In this document: piece after piece, positions 53,542-61,000 of the stretch
Layout: each line of letters opens with the position of its first letter
Numbering within the stretch: the first letter of the stretch is position 1
Source of the DNA: Chionis minor
Taxonomy: Eukaryota > Chordata > Aves > Charadriiformes > Chionididae
Reading direction: 5' to 3'
Length of the DNA stretch: 64,000 bases
Assembly (NCBI GenBank): GCA_013398295.1
Contig: VZSF01008843.1
Location: 579,599-643,598 of the forward strand
Notes under the pieces: model-generated
The model's input: the letters and a program-made list of their open reading frames with translations, nothing else
Databases searched by the model: none
Told to the model about the DNA's origin: nothing
Program-made: the position numbers and the translations under genes

Positions 53542-56500
53542 GTGCCCGGTAGCGGGAGGGCTGGGAGGGGAGGGGGGAGCGCGGGGTGTCCGCTCCGGGG
53601 CGTCGGGTCGGCAGCCCGTCCAGTTACCGGTGCTCGTCCAGCCGGCGGCGGCCGCTCTGCGGGGCTCCCGCGGCCCGTCCCCTCCCCGCCCTGACCCCGC
53701 GCCGCTCTCCCGGTAGGGACCCCGGCGCCGCCGCCGCCCGCCCCGCATCTCTTCAGCGACCCGACGGAGGTGGAGGCCTTGCGCGGGGACCTGCTGGCTT
53801 GGTACGACAGGTGCAAGCGGGACCTGCCCTGGAGGGCGCTGGTAAGGGGGGGCGGGGGTGCCGGTGAGGTGACCGCAGTGTCTTTCCCTGCGTGATGCAT
53901 CCCCAAACTGTGGGGCAGGGAGTGTTGGAAACCGTGGTGGTGGCGGTGGTGGGGGGGTGTCTGTCCCTGGGTGTGAAACGCACGGGGGGAGAAATCGGCG
54001 CCTCTCACGCGCAGACCCCCCAGCCTGGAGCACTTCTTCTGTTCCTGCCTGTTGCGCCGCGTTCCCGGCTCCGTGGTATCCTGCAGCAGCCAGCGCTGTG
54101 GGGAAAAGGTTTCCTGCGCCTTTGCCTTAAACCCGCTGAGCGTTTTTCTCAGAGCTGCTGCCCGCTTGGCCCCGCAGCGGGTGGTTACGCAGGGGTTTGC
54201 GGTGCTGGGGGTGGGCGTCAGCCGCACGGCGACGTCTGCCTGCATGGTGCCGGGGGCTGCGTGGCCATTCTGTTGGATCTAAACCTTCCCGCGGCTCCTT
54301 CCCGTGCAGAGGGGCTCTAGTCCGGGACAGGCCTCTGGTGGGATTTTTGAACCCGGGAGAGATATTCTTACGCAGATCCCTACTGCAGTGCTCGAAGCAC
54401 ATCACAAGCGGTTTTTATTTTACATACAGGTCCCCTCTGCGGTGGGGCCCTGCGTCACCCAGTTTTCCTCACTCCGTTGTCTTCCCCTTTCAGGCAGCAA
54501 CAGAGCCAGATGCTGACAGACGGGCGTACGCAGGTGAGGAGCAGGGGCTGCCCCGCTGCACGCTGCCCCCTAACACGGGTGCGCAATATGGCCTTTGTGA
54601 GGAAACCTGGCTTTAGTTGCCATCCTTGGAACAAGCTGCGCCGGGGTGGCCCCGAAAGCCACTGACCCCACTTGCAAGGCGCTGGGGCGCTGGAGAGCCT
54701 GCTGAGGCAGCGCCTGCGGGACAGCATGTGGGGGAGGAGGGGAGCGGGAAGGGATCCTGCACGTTGGATGCCGGCGCAGTGCGTGTAGCCAGTAATGACG
54801 TGGCCATGGGGTGAGGGTGGCGTCGGTGCCTGTGCTGTGATCCCTGCCCTGCTCCCTGCAGTGTGGGTGTCTGAGATCATGCTGCAGCAGACGCAGGTGG
54901 CTACGGTGATCGACTACTACAACCGCTGGATGCAGGTGACTGCTCCTCACGGAGTCCTGCGCCCACTGGCTGCCCCTTTCAGAGACCTTGTTCCACTCCC
55001 TGTGGCAGATTCCTAGCTGCAGAGCGTGGCTCTGCTTGTCCCTGACTTGTCCCCTTCCCTCTGTACCGCAGAAGTGGCCGACGCTGCAGGCTCTGGCGCA
55101 GGCATCCCTGGAGGTGAGTGTTGCTGGGGCTGGGTGCTCTCCCTGCCCTCACGGCTCTTCCGGCACCCCATCTAACACCACGCCATGTCCCTTGGAGCAG
55201 GAGGTGAACGAGCTGTGGGCAGGACTTGGCTACTACTCTCGAGGGAAGCGTCTGCAGGAGGCAGCAAGGAAGGTGCCCTGGTGCTGGGGTGGGGTGGGAG
55301 CGTTTCTGAAGCCCTCTGTGGCCCGTGGGTTGGCGCTGGCTCCCACCTGCGCTGCCTCGCTGGGGCTGTGTGCTGCTGGCAGAAGGCTACGGAGGCTGGG
55401 ATCCCATCTCATCATGGGTAAAGTGGGTTGCACGCTCCCACCCCAGCTGCTCCCCTCACCTCCATCCCCTCTCTGCCAGGTGGTGTCCGAGCTGGCCGGC
55501 CGGATGCCCAGGACGGCTGAGGACCTGCAGAAGCTGCTGCCAGGAGTGGGCCGATACACAGCAGGAGCCATCGCATCCATCTCCTATGGGCAGGTGAGAG
55601 CTGGGTGTCAGTGGACACGTCTCTGCCACCCAGCCCCGTCCCTGGCAGGGCTCTGCTGGTGGGTGTCACAAGCTCCCCGGGGCTGTGTTTGGCTGTGGCT
55701 GTCCCCTGCTTTGTGGTGCATCTCTCTCACTACCCAGCCTGGCCTGTGGGTCAGCCTTGTGTGTGTCCCCACTCTGTCCTGGGAGCACCCCAGCTCCCTG
55801 ACTTGCCGGGAGCACAGGCACCCCCTGGCATGGTAACCCTAGCTCCTGGTCCCAGGCTACCGGTGTTGTGGATGGGAATGTGATTCGGGTCCTGTGCCGC
55901 CTGCGGTGCATTGGTGCTGACTCCAGCAGCCCAGCCGTCATCGACCGGCTCTGGTAAGGAGAACGCTCCATCCCTGCTCCGAGCTGCAGCAATTGTGTCT
56001 GTGCTTGTTGGTGGCCGAGGGCAGGATCACTTGGCAGCCACGGGGAGCTAAGCCTGCAAAGGGAGAGAGGTGGGAGGTGTGGGATCTCTTGGGAAGTCGG
56101 TGGAGAAGGGAGCTGTGTTGCCTCTGCCTGCCTTGGAGCATCCCCCCTCGCAGGCAGGAGGTGGGCACTGTCCTTGGGCACTGTCCCACAGACCCCCGTG
56201 CCACTCGCTGCTGTTTCTCCCAGGGACATGGCCAATGCCCTGGTAGACAGGAGCCGCCCAGGCGATTTTAACCAAGCCCTGATGGAGCTGGGAGCAACTG
56301 TGTGTGTGCCCAAGGCCCCGCTGTGCGGGGAGTGCCCTGTGAAGCAGCACTGCCGAGCACAGCGCAGGGTAAGTGCTGCCCCAAAATCTGTCTCCTCCCT
56401 GCCTGCGGGTGGCCAGGGGCTGCCAGCTGTCCCAGTGGGGTGGCAGAAGGTCACCCCAGGTCCCCTCTGAAGCTTCTTACGACCCATCCCTATCCCAGAC

Positions 56501-58160
56501 CAGTGCTGCAAGCTGTTCTTGGCTGGCCATTATGTCCTGCATCCTCAGTGGGTGCTGGCCCTGAGGGGTCACCATGCTTGGGGACAAGGTGGGCTGGTGG
56601 GTGAGCCTGTCCCCACTCCTGTCCTCCCTTGCAGGTGGAGAAGGAGCTGGCCTTTGCCTCGCAGAAGCTGTTTGGAAAACCCACCCCAGTGCCTGATGTT
56701 GAGGACTGTGGTAAGCGCCCGGGGAGATCTCTGTTGTGACTCCGGGTCTGGCTCTTACAACGTGGTGACCGTTGCATGGGTGTTTGCAGGTGTTGGGGGC
56801 TGTCCCCTGTGCCCCCCAGCCACGGAGCCATGGGACAGCAGCCTGGGGGTGACCAACTTCCCCCGGAAAGCAGCAAAGAAGCAGCCGCGGGTGGCACGAA
56901 CAGCCACGTGTGTGCTGGAGCGGAGGGGCTGCCACGGGGCCCTGGAGTACCTCATCGTGCAGAGACCCAGCTCAGGTAATGGGGCTGGGTGGGAGCAAGG
57001 CAAAGGCACCGTGTGGCCCCTTCCCACCTACAATGAGGGACAGAGCAGCTTGGGAGCAGGACGTGATGAGACTCGGTGCCTCTTGCTGACTTGTGTCCCT
57101 GTTGTGCCCCCTCCCCAGGTCTCCTGGCCGGGCTCTGGGAGTTCCCCAGCCTCCCGCTGGCGCAGGGTCTGCAGGAGGAGAAGCAGAGGGAGGCGCTGGC
57201 AGATCACCTCCGGGCCTGCATGGGGTGGCCAGGGGTGGCCGGAGGCCTGCGGTTCATCGGAGAGGTGAGCCTGGAGCAGAGGTATGCAGCATGAGCCCTC
57301 TGTGCTTGGCCACAGGGGATGTAGCACAGAGGGAAGAGGGTCCCCCTTCTCTGCTGTCACCCCTCCCAAGCCCTGTCCCACTTCTCGGAGCCCTGGCAGA
57401 CTGGGTGCACTCGTGAGGCAGCTGAGCAAGCAGTGCATCCCCTGCTGACTGCCCATTTCTGTGTCTTCCCATCCCCTTGCAGGTTGTTCACATCTTCTCT
57501 CACATCCACCAGACGTATGTGGTCTATTCCCTGCCCCTGGATGGGGACGTGACCCTGGACACTGCCTTGTCCCCATCCCGCTGGGTGACAGAGGAGGAGT
57601 TTTATGCCTCAGCCGTGTCCACGGCCATGAAGAAGGTATTGAGGGGGAGACCTGAGCCTTTCCTCCCTTTCCTCCGTCTCCCTGGGATCCTGGGCGTCCC
57701 CCCAACCTCTGTGGGCTATCCCAGCTCCAGGACCCAGCTGCGGTTCAGCTCTGGGCTCTTGTGTGCTTCCTTCAGGTGCTGAAAGCGTGTGAGAAGCAGC
57801 GTGGGGAGAAGAGCAGCCCTGGCAAGGTGCGCATTGCTGGAGCGTGTGCAGCCTTTGGAAGCTGCTCCATGTTGCCGTGGGCCAGGTCACGGTGTGCGGT
57901 GCTGGAGCCCCTCTTGGGCTTTGGGGATCTGCCTGCCTGGCTTTGCCCCTGGGTGTCCCCAATACCAGGGTTCCTCCCCTGCCTCAAAAGGTAATCCCTG
58001 AAGGCTGTGGGGGGCCCTTGGGCTTTGGCTTAGACCCAGCGCGTCTCTCCCGCAGGGCTCCAAGCGGAAGCGGGGGGCAAAGCCGCAGGGAGCAAGCAGC
58101 ACCCGCTCTGGAACACAGCTCTCCCTCCGCGCCTTCCTCCGGGCACCCACCTCCTCGTGA
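53436..58160 (+). CDS. MUTYH: MUTYH, adenine DNA glycosylase (15 coding exons)
   Basis: Base-excision-repair glycosylase that removes adenine mispaired with 8-oxoguanine, in nucleus and mitochondria. Exons join in frame to 510 residues (1533 nt with stop). Residues 1-36 are Arg/Ala-rich, as in a mitochondrial leader. The catalytic core has [15 protein letters not shown] (Glu95), GLGYYSRG (140-141 Tyr-Tyr), the helix-hairpin-helix [15 protein letters not shown], and VVDGNV with catalytic Asp197. A [4Fe4S] C-x6-C-x2-C-x5-C set uses Cys251, 258, 261 and 267. The interdomain connector carries a Cys cluster (297, 302, 305), followed by a NUDIX-like 8-oxoG recognition domain (about 310-460, with LLAGLWEFP and FSHIHQTY) and a basic tail (KRKR). 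All catalytic residues are intact. It diverges from TOE1 and converges with HPDL. Confidence 0.98.
53717..53841 (+). CDS. MUTYH: MUTYH coding exon 2
   Basis: Acceptor CTCTCCCGGTAG and donor GTAAGG. A Pro-rich start ([14 protein letters not shown]) is followed by [17 protein letters not shown], the conserved start of the glycosylase domain (WYD-x-x-KRDLPWR). Confidence 0.95.
53842..54493 (+). other. MUTYH intron 2 (652 nt)
   Basis: GC-rich, largest MUTYH intron. G-rich runs occur near 53930-53960. No gene is supported. Confidence 0.8.
54494..54533 (+). CDS. MUTYH: MUTYH coding exon 3 (40 nt)
   Basis: Acceptor CCCCTTTCAG and donor GTGAGG. It encodes [13 protein letters not shown] plus one base. 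Confidence 0.94.
54534..54861 (+). other. MUTYH intron 3 (328 nt)
   Basis: GC-rich intron with nothing beyond splice signals seen. Confidence 0.8.
54862..54935 (+). CDS. MUTYH: MUTYH coding exon 4 (catalytic Glu)
   Basis: Acceptor GCTCCCTGCAG and donor GTGACT. It encodes (V)[17 protein letters not shown] then YYNRWMQ. Glu95 matches Glu37 of E. coli MutY, which acts in adenine excision. Confidence 0.97.
55072..55113 (+). CDS. MUTYH: MUTYH coding exon 5 (42 nt)
   Basis: Acceptor TACCGCAG and donor GTGAGT enclose [14 protein letters not shown]. Confidence 0.96.
55201..55272 (+). CDS. MUTYH: MUTYH coding exon 6
   Basis: Acceptor CTTGGAGCAG and donor GTGCCC enclose [20 protein letters not shown] then AARK. 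The second Tyr pair position (GLGYY) is the site of a well-known human polyposis variant, and it is unchanged here. Confidence 0.96.
55480..55593 (+). CDS. MUTYH: MUTYH coding exon 7 (helix-hairpin-helix)
   Basis: Acceptor CTCTCTGCCAG and donor GTGAGA; 38 codons. It contains [15 protein letters not shown], the DNA-backbone-binding HhH motif. Confidence 0.97.
55856..55953 (+). CDS. MUTYH: MUTYH coding exon 8 (catalytic Asp)
   Basis: Acceptor TGGTCCCAG and donor GTAAGG. It encodes [18 protein letters not shown] and on to VIDRLW. Asp197 is the catalytic aspartate after the HhH. Confidence 0.97.
56224..56368 (+). CDS. MUTYH: MUTYH coding exon 9 (iron-sulfur cluster)
   Basis: Acceptor TTTCTCCCAG and donor GTAAGT; 48 codons after the completing base. 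All four [4Fe4S] cysteines are present in [18 protein letters not shown] followed by VKQHC. Confidence 0.97.
56635..56710 (+). CDS. MUTYH: MUTYH coding exon 10
   Basis: Acceptor CCCTTGCAG and donor GTAAGC. It encodes [20 protein letters not shown] then DVEDC plus one base. It forms the interdomain connector that binds the 9-1-1 clamp in mammals and supplies the first linchpin Cys. Confidence 0.94.
56790..56975 (+). CDS. MUTYH: MUTYH coding exon 11
   Basis: Acceptor GTGTTTGCAG and donor GTAATG. After the split Gly it encodes [20 protein letters not shown] and on to YLIVQRPSS, which is the start of the NUDIX-like domain. Confidence 0.95.
57119..57264 (+). CDS. MUTYH: MUTYH coding exon 12
   Basis: Acceptor CCCTCCCCAG and donor GTGAGC. 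It encodes (G)[16 protein letters not shown] and on to GGLRFIGE, the core of the NUDIX-like domain. Confidence 0.95.
57483..57635 (+). CDS. MUTYH: MUTYH coding exon 13
   Basis: Acceptor CCCCTTGCAG and donor GTATTG; 51 codons. [20 protein letters not shown] includes the FSH motif used in 8-oxoG recognition. It ends VSTAMKK. Confidence 0.96.
57776..57826 (+). CDS. MUTYH: MUTYH coding exon 14
   Basis: Acceptor CTTCCTTCAG and donor GTGCGC enclose 17 codons, [17 protein letters not shown]. Confidence 0.9.
58056..58160 (+). CDS. MUTYH: MUTYH coding exon 15 (last)
   Basis: Acceptor CTCTCCCGCAG, then 34 codons and TGA at 58158-58160. It encodes [19 protein letters not shown] then [15 protein letters not shown]. 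It has a basic nuclear-signal-like patch and a PIP-box-like QLSLRAFL with Leu in place of the last aromatic residue. Confidence 0.92.
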   Translation, partial: GSKRKRGAKPQGASSTRSGTQLSLRAFLRAPTSS

Positions 58161-58655
58161 TGGCACCTTCGACCTCTGAGGCACCAGAGACCTGTGCTGC
58201 AGTGAGTCGTGATCACGGGGTCGTGATGGTGTCCCCGCCACTGCTGCGTGCCCAGCCCACAGCCCCATAATGGGCTCCTGCTCCTCCTTGCAGAGTCTGC
58301 CAGCTTTCCCAGCTCTCCCGTGGGAGTTGTGGCTTGACAGGGCCAGCGTGGTCCTGGACATGACCCAGAGCCAGGCTTTCCCTCTCTGCTTGGCTGGAGC
58401 CCTCCTGGAGTTATTTGGTCTGGTAAAGCCACTGCTCTGGCACCGTGGATTTGCAGCAGCAGACGTTTCTCTCCAGCAGCAGGAAGGCTGTGGCTGCATC
58501 ACTCCCTGGTCCATGCTTGCCCCTTGGCCACCGGACAGTGACTGTGGATGCTGCCGTACCCTTCCTGGCCTCCACTAGCCCTTTTTATACACTTGTTTTT
58601 ATTGAACCTGTGCCATGGGCTTTCTAATAATAAATCTCCTAAAGCGGGTAGGTTT
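58161..58655 (+). other. MUTYH: MUTYH 3'UTR
   Basis: Runs from the TGA to about 20 nt past AATAAA at 58629-58634. No gene is seen in it. Confidence 0.7.
58629..58634 (+). terminator. MUTYH: MUTYH poly(A) signal AATAAA
   Basis: A canonical hexamer about 470 nt past the stop, followed by a T/G-rich downstream stretch (TTTTTCTGTGACTTTCTG). Confidence 0.75.
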
Positions 58656-59300
58656 TTCTGTGACTTTCTGCCTCCGTTGCACTGTGCTGCGCTGGGGCTG
58701 TCAGGCAGCCTGTGGGTGAAGATGAGGATGGCTGTCAGGATGTGAAGGTCTGGGCTGGGGTCAGCAGTGATTTCTTGGTTAATGCACCCGTGGCCCCCTT
58801 GGCTGAGCATTAACGGCCCGTGACCCCCAATAATGCACCCAGAGCCCTGCTCCTAGGGGTGCAGGCATCAGCCCTCAAGCGCTGCACAGCTCCTGCCTGG
58901 GGGCTGCTCCTCCGTGGGGCTGAGCAATCATCCTTGGGGCTTTTTGTAGGGTTTTAGCCCCCTTTTTTTACTTTTTCTGTCAGGCTGTTCCCTGCTCTGT
59001 TCAGGTGCTGGCTTTCCTTGACTGTGATGCTTGGTAGCACCCTTGCAAAGGCACAAGCCAGGGAGGATCTTCCCCAGGGCTCCCGGGGGTTTTCCTCCTC
59101 CTCAGGCTTGTTGTCCCCACCTGGGGCTGGCAGGGACAGGGGCCAGCCCTGGGGGGTGCACAAGGGGCAAGTGTCTTCAGTTTAGGGACTGCAGGGTGGG
59201 ACAGCCTGCCTCAAGGGGTGGAAAAGGCCCTTTTAGGCCCTTTCATCCTCACCAGATCTCAAAGGGGAGGAGAAAAAAACCCAAAACACAAAACCCCAAA
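58656..59300. other. MUTYH-HPDL tail-to-tail intergenic stretch
   Basis: About 650 nt of GC-rich sequence with T-rich and purine-rich patches. No gene or repeat family was recognised. Confidence 0.65.
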
Positions 59301-59321
59301 GCAGGGCCTGCAGGTTAGTTC

Positions 59322-59327
59322 TTTAAT
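59322..59327 (-). terminator. HPDL: candidate HPDL poly(A) signal (ATTAAA on the - strand)
   Basis: TTTAAT on the + strand, about 490 nt past the HPDL stop. It is the closest standard hexamer I saw. Confidence 0.4.
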
Positions 59328-59812
59328 TGAGAGGAGCGAGAGGCCACCACTTGCCCTGCACAGGGGCTGGCTGTGGTCTGAGTGGTGACTGTTGGTGAGC
59401 TGCCATGTCCGTTTTCCCCGGCTTACCCACTCCCCCCGACAGCCCCCTCATCCCCCTGCGTCTGGGGCCGGTGTTGTGCCAGCGGTGTCCTTGGCCATGC
59501 TGCAGGCACAAGTCTCATTAAATTAAGATTAAATTAAGGCAGAAAGTTCTTCATGTGAGGTCACTGGGAACCCAGGGAGGGGGAGAAATCACCCTCTGTA
59601 CCTGGGGGGTGCATGGAGCCCCACTGGATGTGGCTCCAACCGTCAACCTGCTGTCACACTGAGCGGGCTCTGGGTTGACCTGGAGACGTCCTTTGGTCCC
59701 TGCCCACCTGAGCTGTGCCGCAGGCACCCGCTGGTATCTCCACAGCAGTGTATTACCCCAGGGTTGGAGCAGGGAGGATGGAGAGCTGAGGATGAGGGCT
59801 GCAGTGTTGCCA
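59328..59812 (-). other. HPDL: HPDL 3'UTR (probable)
   Basis: Lies between the HPDL stop and the candidate poly(A) signal. It has an AT-rich patch near 59517-59537 and is otherwise GC-rich. No other feature is seen. Confidence 0.5.
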
Positions 59813-61000
59813 CTACTGCTGCTGGTCCATGTAGACCTGCACAGCTTTCCACAGTGCCCGTATATTGCCTTCTCCAAAGCCTGGTGCTCCCCGTCGGTCA
59901 ATGAGCTCCAGGAAGAAGGTCTCCTCGGAGAAGATGGGATGGGTGAAGATCTGCATCAAGTACTCCTGGGAAGGGTTCTTTGTGGCATCAGCACCCGGCT
60001 GCTGGCCCTTATTCCCAGGCACCGTGGTGTCCAGCAGGATGCCCAGCTCTGCCAGCATGCGGGGGTCCTGCCCAGCCCCCCGGATCTCCTCCGCTTTGCC
60101 CCCCTGGCTGTAATAGGTGGTGGGGGGTGTGAAGAACCGCACGCCCCGCTGCTGCAGAGCCCTGGTCGTGGCAACGATATCAGTGGTGCGGAGGCCAACG
60201 TGCTGGATCCCGGCCCCACCGTGCTGCTCTAGGAAGGTGTCAACTTGGTTGGTGCTGTCCTCCGAGAGGGACTCAGCGAGGATGAGCTTGCAGCCGTGTG
60301 CCGGGGCACCCTGGCCACTCTGCAGCGCGAGGAGCAGCATGCCCACCCCCTGCCCCCCGAGCACGTACCCCTCAGCCGGTCTCTCCCGTGGGTTCAGCAG
60401 GAAGCGGCGGAAGCCGAAGCAGCGTTGGTACCAGTCCAGAGCTGCCCGGGCGCCGCCCCGCGGGCAGACGTATGTGATGTGGTCGAAGTGGGTGATCTCA
60501 ATCCCGTCCCCCGTGGCCGAGGGGGCTCCTTGTATGGGCTGGAAGCCAGGCAGGAAGGGTCCTCGGTAGCGGGATCGGTCCAAAAGAGTATGGCTGACGT
60601 TGCCCACAATGGAGCTTGCCACACCGTAGGTGACGGAGCCACCATCATCCCTCACCTCGGTGGGTGGCACCGGCAGGGAGCATCCCCAGCTCTGCAGCTG
60701 CTTGCAGAGCCCTGGCACGTCGTCCACCTCGAAGCAGACGTTGGAGGCTGTGCCCAAGGTGGGACAGGGATCCACATCGTAGAGGAAATCGTGGGAGGAG
60801 CCACCGGTGGGAATAGGCGCCAGGCGCTCGTTGACGAGGAAGACGGTGGATCCCCGTCGCAAGGCCAGCTGCCGGACGCGTGGCGTCTCCCGCACGGCCA
60901 CTGGCTGGAAGCGAAAGGTGGTGGCCAGGTCCTGGGCCCAGCCCTGCCTGTAGGGCATGTGGAGGGAGATGAAGCAGGGGCGGCTCAGCAAGGCTGCCAT
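59813..61000 (-). CDS. HPDL: HPDL, 4-hydroxyphenylpyruvate dioxygenase-like protein
   Basis: Non-heme Fe(II) oxygenase of the vicinal-oxygen-chelate family. The human protein is mitochondrial and makes 4-hydroxymandelate for the coenzyme Q headgroup. The coding region is one uninterrupted exon of 395 codons (human 371, also single-exon). The start ATG at 61000 sits in the context CCCGGCCATGG. In-frame sequence upstream does not resemble the family. The iron ligands are visible as His174 (HFDHITYV), His267 (IQHVGLRT) and Glu365 (FFLELIDRRG); GFGEGNIRALW, conserved near the C-terminus, follows. The N-terminal VOC half (about 10-145) lacks ligands, as usual. About 17 extra residues (near 326-345) sit between ILLD and YLMQIFT. 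Annotation as HPDL rather than HPD rests on the N-terminal half and the gene order. Confidence 0.96.
   Translation of the reverse strand: MAALLSRPCFISLHMPYRQGWAQDLATTFRFQPVAVRETPRVRQLALRRGSTVFLVNERLAPIPTGGSSHDFLYDVDPCPTLGTASNVCFEVDDVPGLCKQLQSWGCSLPVPPTEVRDDGGSVTYGVASSIVGNVSHTLLDRSRYRGPFLPGFQPIQGAPSATGDGIEITHFDHITYVCPRGGARAALDWYQRCFGFRRFLLNPRERPAEGYVLGGQGVGMLLLALQSGQGAPAHGCKLILAESLSEDSTNQVDTFLEQHGGAGIQHVGLRTTDIVATTRALQQRGVRFFTPPTTYYSQGGKAEEIRGAGQDPRMLAELGILLDTTVPGNKGQQPGADATKNPSQEYLMQIFTHPIFSEETFFLELIDRRGAPGFGEGNIRALWKAVQVYMDQQQ

Noticed and set aside
53549..53550. GTAGCG as the MUTYH exon 1 donor
   Set aside because: It leaves two bases before exon 2 and puts the conserved [21 protein letters not shown] region out of frame.
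53225..54320. Open frames of 163-316 codons on both strands around MUTYH exons 1-2
   Set aside because: They are shadows of the CpG island and of MUTYH coding sequence, with no family resemblance.
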